38,863 bases of DNA from Palsa-661 sp035535015 (lineage in GTDB: Bacteria; Actinomycetota; Acidimicrobiia; Acidimicrobiales; UBA8190), in the NCBI GenBank assembly GCA_035535015.1, contig DATLQU010000031.1:1-38863 (forward strand), in the 5' to 3' direction. Shown one piece after another: positions 7,428-14,840 of the stretch. A model generated the notes under the pieces. That model did no database searches, was not told the DNA's origin, and saw nothing but the letters and a program-made list of their open reading frames with translations. Each line of letters starts with the position of its first letter. Position 1 is the stretch's first letter. A program made the translations under genes and the position numbers.

Positions 7428-8396
7428 TCAGAACTTCACCCGTTGTGATACGTCGAGTGCGACGATCTGACCGTCCAGAGTCGTCTGATAGCTGACCGTG
7501 ACCTTTTGCCGTCCTTTCAATCCGGACGGGACGGTGATGGTCCCTTCGATGCTCGGAGGGGTGAGGGTCTTGCCGTCGTAGGACGCTCCCGTGATGGTGA
7601 GGTCCTCAGCGGCGGGAACCGTGCTGTAGTGCTTGCCCTGGAAGTCGACCTCGATGATCGGAGTGGGGGCTGCGCCCCCACTGAGCAACGCCCCGAGTGA
7701 GTTCAAGGTGGCCAACCACCAGTAGGTGGTCCCCGGATCGGTCACCGTGAGGACCTGGCCGGCGGTGAGGTGTTTCGTGGCCGACAGGGTCAATCCGGGA
7801 CTGGGAGGGAAGAAGGGGTAGTCGAGCCATTCGAGGACGGCACTCCCCGCCGCCACCGGCTTCTGGGTGGTGAGATCGATCATGGCCAGGGCGCACCCGA
7901 TCAGGCCGGTGTTGACCTCGTACTCGCTCGGTGGGCACGTGGCGTTGGGATCCGAAGCCTGGGAACTCGGAATTGTGTAGTTGAAGTTCAGATCGCCGCT
8001 GAGATTGGACAGCTCGGGGGTGAGGGAAGCGGCGTCCACCTCGGGCAGGGCGGCCAAGGCGGCTTCGAGGGTGGCGGCTGAGGGAGTGCCGCCGGACAAA
8101 AGGGCCGCCGCTTTGGGATCGATGCCGATCAGGAGGCTGGCCTGGAGCATCAGGTAGGGATGCAGGGCCGGAAGACCGGTACAGCTGATGGCGATCTTCT
8201 GCCCGTCCGACACTTCGGTCACGATGGGAAAGGGCGACCCGTTGAAGGTGCAGGCCGGCGTACCGCCGGAGCCGGATGCCAGCGCTGGCACTCCCGTGGC
8301 GCCCGCCGAACCCGTCGTGCCCACCACACCCAGAGTCAGACAAGACAAGGCGACACTGGCTGACAGAAACCGGTACATCCGTCGACGACCCCGCAT
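7428..8396 (-). CDS. Secreted protein, Ig-like family, paralogue A
   Basis: 322 residues from the ATG at 8396, which has AAAGGGG 9 nt upstream; the longer GTG frame was rejected. Residues 1-35 are a signal peptide (basic start, hydrophobic core, Ala/Gly cleavage region). The mature part begins with a CTFNGSPFPIVTEVSDGQKI block and has ISCTGL, SLLIGIDPKAAALLSGG, and NATCPPS followed about 11 residues later by LIGCALAMIDL. Cys spacing suggests disulphides. The CPP block resembles that in the LAFTG proteins at 10691 and 29801. It is a clear paralogue of the next gene upstream. No enzyme motif was seen; an exported binding or surface role is a guess. Confidence 0.85.
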   Translation of the reverse strand: MRGRRRMYRFLSASVALSCLTLGVVGTTGSAGATGVPALASGSGGTPACTFNGSPFPIVTEVSDGQKIAISCTGLPALHPYLMLQASLLIGIDPKAAALLSGGTPSAATLEAALAALPEVDAASLTPELSNLSGDLNFNYTIPSSQASDPNATCPPSEYEVNTGLIGCALAMIDLTTQKPVAAGSAVLEWLDYPFFPPSPGLTLSATKHLTAGQVLTVTDPGTTYWWLATLNSLGALLSGGAAPTPIIEVDFQGKHYSTVPAAEDLTITGASYDGKTLTPPSIEGTITVPSGLKGRQKVTVSYQTTLDGQIVALDVSQRVKF

Positions 8397-8509
8397 CGTG
8401 AAGAACCCCTTTCGGTCCGGGGGGAAGGCATTGCCGTTGACCGCGCTCACATGCGCACGGCGTATCCCCCGGGTCCACTATCCCGGAGCGCAGCTCTCCA
8501 CGACAGGCC

Positions 8510-8542
8510 GATTCCACCTGGGTCGACCCAGGTGATTCCACC
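8510..8542 (-). promoter_or_regulatory. 33-bp element upstream of paralogue A
   Basis: Contains a perfect 20-bp palindrome (8515-8534, CACCTGGGTC and its complement) flanked by direct repeats ATTCCACC at 8511 and 8535, 24 bp apart. The same layout at 9771-9803, upstream of paralogue B, matches at about 24 of 33 positions although the surrounding DNA does not. It lies about 113 bp before the start, so an activator or repressor site is likely. Confidence 0.55.
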
Positions 8543-8676
8543 CGAGAGAGGTGGCCGTCGGGCGGCTCCTCGGCAGGGGGCGTGATCGGCGGTCTCCACG
8601 TGGGAGGCGGTGCATCGCTCGATTCCGACCGGCTGGTAGCGGGGGACGCCGGCCGGTCGGAATCGAGGCGAAGGGT

Positions 8677-9660
8677 CTACCTCTTGGTGACGGCCAGAGG
8701 TTGCTCGGCCGTGATCTGCAGGCCGAATCCCTCCAGCGGCATGCCCAGTGAGACGAAGACCTTGTGCTTTCCCGACAGCCCTGACGGGACCGTGAAGCTT
8801 CCCGAGATGCTCGGTGGCGTCAAGGTCCTCCCGTCATAGCTCGCTGACGTCGCGGCGAGGTTCTGGGCGGCGGAGACGAAGGTGTGGTGCTTGGCCTCGA
8901 AGGCCACGCTGAGGGTGACAGCAGGCGCGGATCCTCCCAGGAGCGATTCCAAAGAGGCCAGGGTGGCGATCCACCAGTAGCTGGTGGCTCCCGGCGCGTC
9001 GGACACGTTCACCTGGCCGCCGGGGCGGGCGATGGCGGTCGAGAAGGAGACGGTGGGATCCGGCGGGAGCAAGGGGTAGCCCGTCCACTCGAGGACCGCA
9101 CTTCCGGCCGCCACCGGCTTCTGGGTGGTGAGGTCGACCATGGCCAGAGCGCAACCGATGAGTCCGGAATTGAACTCGGGGACGCTCGGTGGACAATTGG
9201 CGTTCGGGTCCAGCGGCTGGAACGACGGCACTGTATAGGTGTCGTTCAGGGTGCCGCTCAGGTCGCTGAGGGGGAGGGCGAACGACGCCGGATTGATCTC
9301 CGGGAGCGCGGCCAGGGCCGATTCGAGAAGTGCCGGTGACGGAGTCGCGCCCCCCGACAGCAGCGCCGCCGCCTTGGGATCGATGCCGATGAGCAGGCTC
9401 GTCTCCAGCAGGAGATAGGGATGGAGCGGCGACAGCCCGGTGCAGCTGATGGTGATCTTGGTCCCGCCGGAGACGCCGGTGACGATGGGCAGGGTGGCGC
9501 CGTCGAACGTACATGCCGGTGGGGCCGGGGCCGTGGCCGTGGCTTTCCCCGTCTCTGTCTTTGTTGCCGCCGCGGCCGGCGTGGGTGAGATCCCGAGTGC
9601 CGCGCCAGTGGAAATCATGAGTGCGATGGCGAAGCCGAACCGCCGCAGATGACCACGCAT
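8677..9660 (-). CDS. Secreted protein, Ig-like family, paralogue B
   Basis: 327 residues from an ATG with GGAAGGAG 7 nt upstream. Residues 1-32 form a signal peptide ending in AAAA. The mature protein follows paralogue A closely: CTFDGATLPIVTGVSGGTKI, ISCTGLSPLHPYLLLETSLL, DPKAAALLSGG, NANCPPS, LIGCALAMVDLTTQKPVAAG and a C-terminal ASYDGRTLTPPSISG block. The region around 170-205 is nearly identical between the two. An N-terminal Thr/Ala linker is longer here. The pair arose by tandem duplication in the same orientation, separated by about 280 bp that include the 33-bp element. The function is unknown; localisation outside the membrane is well supported. Confidence 0.87.
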   Translation of the reverse strand: MRGHLRRFGFAIALMISTGAALGISPTPAAAATKTETGKATATAPAPPACTFDGATLPIVTGVSGGTKITISCTGLSPLHPYLLLETSLLIGIDPKAAALLSGGATPSPALLESALAALPEINPASFALPLSDLSGTLNDTYTVPSFQPLDPNANCPPSVPEFNSGLIGCALAMVDLTTQKPVAAGSAVLEWTGYPLLPPDPTVSFSTAIARPGGQVNVSDAPGATSYWWIATLASLESLLGGSAPAVTLSVAFEAKHHTFVSAAQNLAATSASYDGRTLTPPSISGSFTVPSGLSGKHKVFVSLGMPLEGFGLQITAEQPLAVTKR

Positions 9661-9770
9661 GAGAAAACTCCTTCCGGAATCGTCACCTCGCGAGCGAACG
9701 AACGATCCCCCCGCATTCCCGAGGAAACCCTCAGAACAATGTGTCGTCTGCCCGCCGGCACGAAAAGGCT

Positions 9771-9803
9771 GATACCACCTGAACGCCTCCAGGCGGTTCC
9801 ACC
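9771..9803. promoter_or_regulatory. 33-bp element between paralogue B and the + strand secreted gene
   Basis: Same architecture as 8510-8542: CCACC direct repeats 24 bp apart (9772, 9796) around an imperfect inverted repeat (AACGCCT / AGGCGGTT). It sits nearly midway between divergent starts, about 110 bp from 9660 (minus strand) and about 112 bp from 9916 (plus strand), so it could control both. Confidence 0.5.
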
Positions 9804-9915
9804 TACGACACGACGCCGAGTGCGGATCCCATGGTCGAACACGCCATTCGAGTACGGGGAATCACTCTCGTCGGTTTGCGTGGTATTGCGCTGTCGCCAA
9901 AAAGGAGGAAGGTCG

Positions 9916-10566
9916 ATGCTGCAAGGGCACATTCATACCCACACGACTCAGGGGGATCAGGACGTGAAACTTCGCAAATGCATAGTGATGATCACTGCTG
10001 TTGCCATTCCCATCAGTCTCATTTCTGTCTTCGACGTCGGCGCCGCGTCGGCCAAGGGCTCACCCGTCGCGCAACCCGGCAAGGTGACGTGTTCGAAGAT
10101 CAAGGGAAAGATCACTTTCAATCCGCCGCTCACCCTGAACGGGACGGCCACCGAGAACACCACCGTCAAGATCACGGTGAAGGGGTGCTCGGTGTCGGGC
10201 GGTACGGTGAAGCCCAAGAAGGGGACGGTGTCGAAGGACATCTCGACCGCCTCGAGCACGAACTCCTGCTCGTCTCTGGGGAACTCTCAGCCGGAGACGC
10301 TGACCGTCAACTGGGCCCCGTCCAGCAAGATCGCGCCCACCACGGCGTCTTTCTCCGGGTACGCAGTGGCCACCAACGGCGCCGGCGATGAGGGATTCAG
10401 CCTCCCCGACAGTGGGGGGACGGGCTCGGCTGCCGGGTCCTATGCCCAAGCCAGCGGCGTGACGGCCACGGCGTTCTCCAACGAGACCTCGAACCAGTTG
10501 GCCTTGGCATGCAGCTCGCCCGGGGGTCTGGCCTCACTGAAGATCACCAGCGGTTCGATCGGCTAG
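9916..10566 (+). CDS. Secreted protein with three or more Cys, family unnamed
   Basis: 216 residues from the ATG at 9916, which has AAGGAGG 7 nt upstream. An in-frame GTG at 9964 (GGGGGA 7 nt upstream) would give a more typical signal peptide starting KLRKCIVMITAVAIP; both are possible. After the signal sequence (ends near AASAKG) the protein reads VTCSKIKGKITFNPPLTLNG, KITVKGCSVSGGTV, SCSSLGNS and LTVNWAPSS, an all-beta pattern seen in secreted actinobacterial proteins of unknown role. It is divergent from paralogue B and shares the intergenic 33-bp element. A GC-rich hairpin follows the stop. Confidence 0.8.
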   Translation: MLQGHIHTHTTQGDQDVKLRKCIVMITAVAIPISLISVFDVGAASAKGSPVAQPGKVTCSKIKGKITFNPPLTLNGTATENTTVKITVKGCSVSGGTVKPKKGTVSKDISTASSTNSCSSLGNSQPETLTVNWAPSSKIAPTTASFSGYAVATNGAGDEGFSLPDSGGTGSAAGSYAQASGVTATAFSNETSNQLALACSSPGGLASLKITSGSIG

Positions 10567-10597
10567 TCACACACATTCCAGAGGGTTGGTTGGCCGA

Positions 10598-10621
10598 GGG
10601 GCGGGGCGCAGGCCCCGCCCC
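10598..10621 (+). terminator. GC-rich terminator hairpin
   Basis: GGGGCGGGGC (10598-10607) pairs perfectly with GCCCCGCCCC (10612-10621) across the loop GCAG; outer GGCC/GGCC bases can extend it. It lies 31 bp after the stop of the secreted gene and before the ribosome site of the next gene. No T-tract follows. Confidence 0.65.
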
Positions 10622-10690
10622 TGGCCGGCTATCCGTCTGATGCTGCAGTGCGTCGGACGACCACTCGCACCCTACTCAGGAGGGACGAAA

Positions 10691-12022
10691 ATGCTACTCA
10701 GGGGGTCATTGGCCACCCGTATGGGGGCCGTCGGTCTGGCCGTGTTCGTCACCGGTGGTGCGTTGCTCGGTGCCGCCGCCGTGGCCGGGGCATCGGGCTC
10801 GACGGGCTGTGCCACATCGTGCTCGATCACGGCCACGTCGACCACGGGGCTCGACACCTCGTCGGCCGTGCAGGTGACCGGGTCGGGATTCGCGCCGAAA
10901 GCGACCGGCGCCGTGGTGGAATGCAACATGGCGCCGGGTCAGCCGACGGTCCCGGTTCCCGACGATGCACCGAACTTCACCCATCTCGGCAGTCTTCCGG
11001 TGGGTTGTTCATCTCCGAACCAGACGCCGGCCAAGGTCTCGAAGGCGGGCTCCATCTTCGCGGGCCCGGGGGTCACGGTGGGAACGATCGGTCCTCCGGC
11101 CGTCGGTGGTGACTCGAGTGGCGGTGAGGCTGCGACCGACGCCGTCAACTATCCGTGTCCTCCCACGCAGGCGCAGGTGAGCGCCGGGGTGTCGTGCGCC
11201 TTCGTCTATCAAGACTCGAAAGGCGAGACGGCGTCGATCGCCGTGAGCTTCACCACGGCCTTCAGCACACTGCCCACCACGACGACCACGGCAGCACCGC
11301 CGGTCGGGTGCACTCCGGCGCCGGCGCAAAACACCGGGGGTCCACCCACCGTGACCGTCAATCCCGGGACATGCCTGGTGGGTGGGGTGAAGGTCACGGT
11401 GACAGGCAGCGGGCTGAAGGCCAGCCAACTCGGCGCCGTGCTCGAGTGCAACACCGCCTCCGGTGAACCACAGGTCCACAATGCGTTGGCCAATCAGAAC
11501 ATCCCGGTGGGCTGCACCGACCCGGTCAAGAATCTGGCCTCGACCGATGCCGGCGGGAACCTGCCCTCGACCACGTTCACCGTTGTGACCGGGACCGTCG
11601 GGCCGCCGGCGACGGGTACCGATACCGCCGGCCAGGACGCCACCGCCGACGCCGCCAACTATCCCTGCCCGCCCACGACCGCCCAGCAGGCGGCCGGGGT
11701 GACCTGCGCCGTCGTCTACGGCGACCAGGGCGGCGACCAGGTGGTCGTTCCCGTCGGTTTCGGGGCCAACCCCGGGGCCACGGGCAACAACCCCGGGGGC
11801 GGGGCCACGAGCGCCGCCTCGGCCAGGGCCACGACCACCAAGGCCGCCACCGGACAGTTGGCCTTCACCGGGGCGGGGTCGGGGTTGACGATCCTGGGTG
11901 TGCTCGGGCTTCTTCTGGTCATCCTCGGAGGTTCCCTTGTCCTCGTGGTCGACGGGCCCGGGCGTCTGTGGTGGTCGATGGCGTCGAGGTGGGGCTCACG
12001 GCCGAAAGACGTCGGGAGGTGA
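10691..12022 (+). CDS. Cell-wall-anchored protein with two neocarzinostatin-like modules and LAFTG signal
   Basis: 443 residues from the ATG at 10691, with AGGAGGG 6 nt upstream. Signal peptide 1-33. Two Ig-like modules follow, at about 38-200 and 215-360. Each has a VxVTGSG(F/L)xxxxxGAVxECN strand pair, a later VGC, and a YPCPPTxxQxxAGVxCAxVYxD block, so each has four Cys that could form two disulphides. A Thr-rich linker separates them. The C-terminus has LAFTG at 390-394, a hydrophobic stretch of about 25 residues and a basic tail. This is the layout of class E sortase substrates (LAxTG), established in actinobacteria. No sortase gene is in the window. The ligand of the modules is unknown. 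Confidence 0.88.
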   Translation: MLLRGSLATRMGAVGLAVFVTGGALLGAAAVAGASGSTGCATSCSITATSTTGLDTSSAVQVTGSGFAPKATGAVVECNMAPGQPTVPVPDDAPNFTHLGSLPVGCSSPNQTPAKVSKAGSIFAGPGVTVGTIGPPAVGGDSSGGEAATDAVNYPCPPTQAQVSAGVSCAFVYQDSKGETASIAVSFTTAFSTLPTTTTTAAPPVGCTPAPAQNTGGPPTVTVNPGTCLVGGVKVTVTGSGLKASQLGAVLECNTASGEPQVHNALANQNIPVGCTDPVKNLASTDAGGNLPSTTFTVVTGTVGPPATGTDTAGQDATADAANYPCPPTTAQQAAGVTCAVVYGDQGGDQVVVPVGFGANPGATGNNPGGGATSAASARATTTKAATGQLAFTGAGSGLTILGVLGLLLVILGGSLVLVVDGPGRLWWSMASRWGSRPKDVGR

Positions 12023-12124
12023 CGCGGCGACGGGCGGCGTCGAGGGGGCGAGGGGGCGAGCGGGCTCGAGAGGACGAGTCCCGGCCGCCATTGCGACGGT
12101 CAAAGGTCGCCGCCCTGCCCTGAG

Positions 12125-13051
12125 TCAGGAGCCGGCGGCGTCGCGGCTTGGTGGGGGTGCCACCGGCGGTACGAAGACGTCGAGGGCATGGAGACGTCGG
12201 ACAATCTCCTCGCGCAGAGCGCGAGCGATGCGTTCGCGTTCTGCAGTGGGGGTTCTGATCGACACGCGGCTCGTGAACGTGTTGGCGTCAGAGGCCACCA
12301 CCCCCCACACCCGCGGCGCGGCCAGGCACGACGCCGCATAGCGGGTGTCGGCGGCCACGGTGTCTGCCGCATCGCTCATGGCGTGGAGAACGTCGTTCGG
12401 CCCTGCCGCGGCGGGGACCGGGATGTCGATCATGGCTTCGGCCCAGCCGCGTGACGTGTTGGCCAGCAAGCGGATCTCGCCGTTGGGGACGAACCAGATG
12501 GTGCCGTCGACGCCGCGCAGCCGGGTGACCCGCAGGCTCAGGTCCTCGACGGTGCCCGAGGTGCCGCCCACCATGAGGCTGTCGCCGATGTCGAACTGAT
12601 CCTCGATGATGAGCAGGAAGCCGGCCAGCAGGTCGCGCACCATGCTCTGGGCCCCGAAGCCGATGGTGGCCCCGACGACCGTGGCTCCGGCCAGCAGCGG
12701 CGTCAGATTGATGCCGATGGTGCCCAGGGCCACGAAGACGGCGATCACCCCGATGACCACCCGCCAGATGTTTCCCGCCATGGCGGTGATGGTCACGGCC
12801 CGGGCCGCGGCCCGGGGGGAGTCGACCCGGCGGGTGGCCCGGCGGACCACGGCCCCGATCCAGCGACTGATGATCCTGCTGCCGAGCCAGGCCACGACCA
12901 CCGCCACCAGGAGGATCACGATGACGGCCACCGGTTTCAGGACCACCTGCTGGAGATGGCGGGCCGTGGCCTGGTTCACCCCGAACCAAACCAGGAGGTC
13001 GTAGAGCCAGCCCTGATCGGCGGCCAGCAGCGCAGTGGCATCAGCGGTCAC
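12125..13051 (-). CDS. MscS-type small-conductance mechanosensitive channel
   Basis: 308 residues from the GTG at 13051; a longer frame would overlap the divergent gene. Three hydrophobic segments (about 33-55, 78-105 and 110-130) precede the MscS signature GATIGFGAQSMVRDLLAGFL and the beta domain DQFDIGDSLMVGGTSGTVEDLSLRVTRLR with VPNGEI. The C-terminal part is a mixed alpha/beta vestibule domain. It would release solutes on hypo-osmotic shock. Its tail faces the LAFTG gene and its start faces the SEDS gene only 31 bp away, leaving little promoter space. Confidence 0.92.
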   Translation of the reverse strand: MTADATALLAADQGWLYDLLVWFGVNQATARHLQQVVLKPVAVIVILLVAVVVAWLGSRIISRWIGAVVRRATRRVDSPRAAARAVTITAMAGNIWRVVIGVIAVFVALGTIGINLTPLLAGATVVGATIGFGAQSMVRDLLAGFLLIIEDQFDIGDSLMVGGTSGTVEDLSLRVTRLRGVDGTIWFVPNGEIRLLANTSRGWAEAMIDIPVPAAAGPNDVLHAMSDAADTVAADTRYAASCLAAPRVWGVVASDANTFTSRVSIRTPTAERERIARALREEIVRRLHALDVFVPPVAPPPSRDAAGS

Positions 13052-13082
13052 GACCGGTATTCTGGTCCGCCGGAGCCCCTTG

Positions 13083-14219
13083 GTGAGCACCCTCTCCCCC
13101 CACCGCCCGTCCACCGGTCGGCCGCTGGTCCTCCGGCTCGACCTGGCGTTGCTGCTCACCACCGTGGTGGTGGCCGGCATCGGCGTGGTGATCGTCTACT
13201 CCTCGACCCGGTCCAAACTGCTGCTCGGGGGGTTGAGTCCGCACTACTACCTGAACCGCCAGGCGGCCTACGTGGTCGTCGGGGGGATGGCCATGCTGGC
13301 GTTGGCGGCCGTCGACTACAAGTGGCTGGAGCACGCCAGCGCCGTTCTCTACGTCGGCATCGTCCTCGCCTTGTTGGTGATGTTCTCGCCCATCGGGTCG
13401 AGCGCTCTCGGCGCCACCCGGTGGATCCAGCTCGGTCCCATCCAGGTCCAACCCTCGTCGTTCGCCACACCGGTGTTGGTGGTGACGGTGGCCACCTTCT
13501 GCGCCCGTCGGCCCGAGGGACTCGAACGCCGGGATCTCTTGCGGATCCTGGCCCTGGCCGCCGTGCCCATCCTTCTCGTGGTGAAGCAACCCGACCTGGC
13601 CAGCGGGATCGTGATGTGCATCACTCTTCTGGCCATGCTCGTGGTGGCCGGCATCCCGAACCGCTATCTGGTGCTTCTGTTGGTGACGGCCGTGGTCGGC
13701 GCCTTCGCCGTCGTGCACTTCGGCCTGCTCAAGTCGTACGAGGTGAACCGGCTGACGAGCTTCCTGCACCCGGGCAAGGACCTGCAGGGGAGCAACTACA
13801 ACCCGCACCAGTCGATGGCCGCCATCGGCTCGGGAGGGGTCTGGGGCAAGGGGCTCTTCCACGGTCCCCAGACGAACCTGCAGTATGTGCCCGAACAGCA
13901 GACGGATTTCATCTTCTCCGCCGTGGGCGAGCAGCTGGGTTTCGTCGGCTCGGCCAGCGTGATCCTGTTGCTCGGGATCGTCTCCTGGCGGCTGTTGCGC
14001 GCCGCCCAGACGTCCCACGACGCCTTCGGCCGGCTGCTGGCCGTCGGCTCCTTCACCTTCATCGCCTTCAGCGCCTTCGAGAACGCCGGGATGTCGATGG
14101 GGATCATGCCCGTGGCCGGTATCCCGCTGCCCTTCCTGAGCTACGGCGGGTCGGCCACCGTGGCCTTCTTCTGCGCCGTGGGGATCGCCCTCTCGGTCCA
14201 GGCCAGGCACCAACGATGA
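13083..14219 (+). CDS. RodA/FtsW-type SEDS peptidoglycan polymerase
   Basis: 378 residues, about ten membrane helices. Start GTG at 13083 with GGAG 7 nt upstream. SEDS hallmarks are visible: ALGATRWIQLGPIQVQPSSFA, HPGKDLQGSNYNPHQSMAAIGSGG, the catalytic-Asp motif EQQTDFIFSAVGEQLGF (D275) and MPVAGIPLPFLSYGGSATVA near the C-terminus. These enzymes polymerise lipid II at the outer face of the membrane. The short length and RodA-like C-terminus favour RodA over FtsW. Its stop overlaps the DUF151 gene start (ATGA). A second SEDS gene lies convergently behind. No partner PBP gene is adjacent. Confidence 0.93.
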   Translation: MSTLSPHRPSTGRPLVLRLDLALLLTTVVVAGIGVVIVYSSTRSKLLLGGLSPHYYLNRQAAYVVVGGMAMLALAAVDYKWLEHASAVLYVGIVLALLVMFSPIGSSALGATRWIQLGPIQVQPSSFATPVLVVTVATFCARRPEGLERRDLLRILALAAVPILLVVKQPDLASGIVMCITLLAMLVVAGIPNRYLVLLLVTAVVGAFAVVHFGLLKSYEVNRLTSFLHPGKDLQGSNYNPHQSMAAIGSGGVWGKGLFHGPQTNLQYVPEQQTDFIFSAVGEQLGFVGSASVILLLGIVSWRLLRAAQTSHDAFGRLLAVGSFTFIAFSAFENAGMSMGIMPVAGIPLPFLSYGGSATVAFFCAVGIALSVQARHQR

Positions 14220-14827
14220 CCGGCGCCGCCCCGGGTGCCGAGGCCGAAGGCGATCGGGCCGGCCTCGATCCGGGGACCTGGCGGTTGGCCGTGGTGGCCG
14301 GGGTGCGCATGGACATGCCCGGGGACCACCCCGAGGTCCTCGTCCACGAGGCGGTGTCACCGTGGCGGGAACTGGCCATCCCGGTGGGCATGGCCGAGGG
14401 CAACGCCATCGCCTACGCCTGGCGGGGATTCACCACACCGCGGCCGCTCACCCACGCCCTGTTCAGCGATGTGCTCGAGCGCCACGGGGTGGAGCTGGAA
14501 GCCGTGCGGATCACCGCACGCCAGGGGCGGAACTTCTTCGCCGAGCTCGACACCACGGGCCCCCGGGGCCGGCAGATCATCTCCTGCCGTCCGTCGGACG
14601 CCCTCGCTCTCGTGCTCCGACAGCGCTTGCCGACGCCGGTTCTCGTGGCCGACTGGGTCTTCGGTCCCGACGAGGACGAGGCGCCGCTGCCCGAGGTGGT
14701 GACGCCCGAGGTGGTGACCAGGGCCGATGTGGCCGCCGCCGTGGTGCAGATGGAGGCGACGTCGGCCGAGACCGTCGACCGCCAGCCGGCCGACGACGGT
14801 CCGGGGACAGCGGCCCAGGAAGGGTGA
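14216..14827 (+). CDS. DUF151 / bifunctional nuclease domain protein
   Basis: 203 residues; ATG overlaps the SEDS gene stop (ATGA), so the pair is probably co-translated. Residues about 25-150 match the BFN domain: VRMDMPGDHPEVLVHE, LAIPVGMAEGNAIAYA, RPLTHALFSDVLERHGVELE, FFAELDT and CRPSDALALVLR. The plant founder of this family was reported to have RNase and DNase activity; the bacterial role is unsettled. The C-terminal 50 residues are acidic and low-complexity and include a 15-bp duplicated stretch (14690-14719) encoding PEVVT twice. The operon link to a SEDS gene is worth noting but does not give a function. Confidence 0.88.
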   Translation: MTGAAPGAEAEGDRAGLDPGTWRLAVVAGVRMDMPGDHPEVLVHEAVSPWRELAIPVGMAEGNAIAYAWRGFTTPRPLTHALFSDVLERHGVELEAVRITARQGRNFFAELDTTGPRGRQIISCRPSDALALVLRQRLPTPVLVADWVFGPDEDEAPLPEVVTPEVVTRADVAAAVVQMEATSAETVDRQPADDGPGTAAQEG

Positions 14828-14840
14828 GGTCCCCTTACCC
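14822..14840. terminator. Bidirectional hairpin between convergent genes
   Basis: GGGTGAGG (14822-14829) can pair with CCTTACCC (14833-14840), one G-U pair, loop 3 nt. The stop codons of both convergent genes (TGA at 14825, TAA complement at 14835) lie within the arms. It is the only structure in the 7-bp gap. Confidence 0.45.

Noticed and set aside
12023..12124. Gene or terminator between the LAFTG gene and mscS
   Set aside because: Only G-rich imperfect repeats (GAGGGGGC) were seen; no stem of useful length and no ORF.
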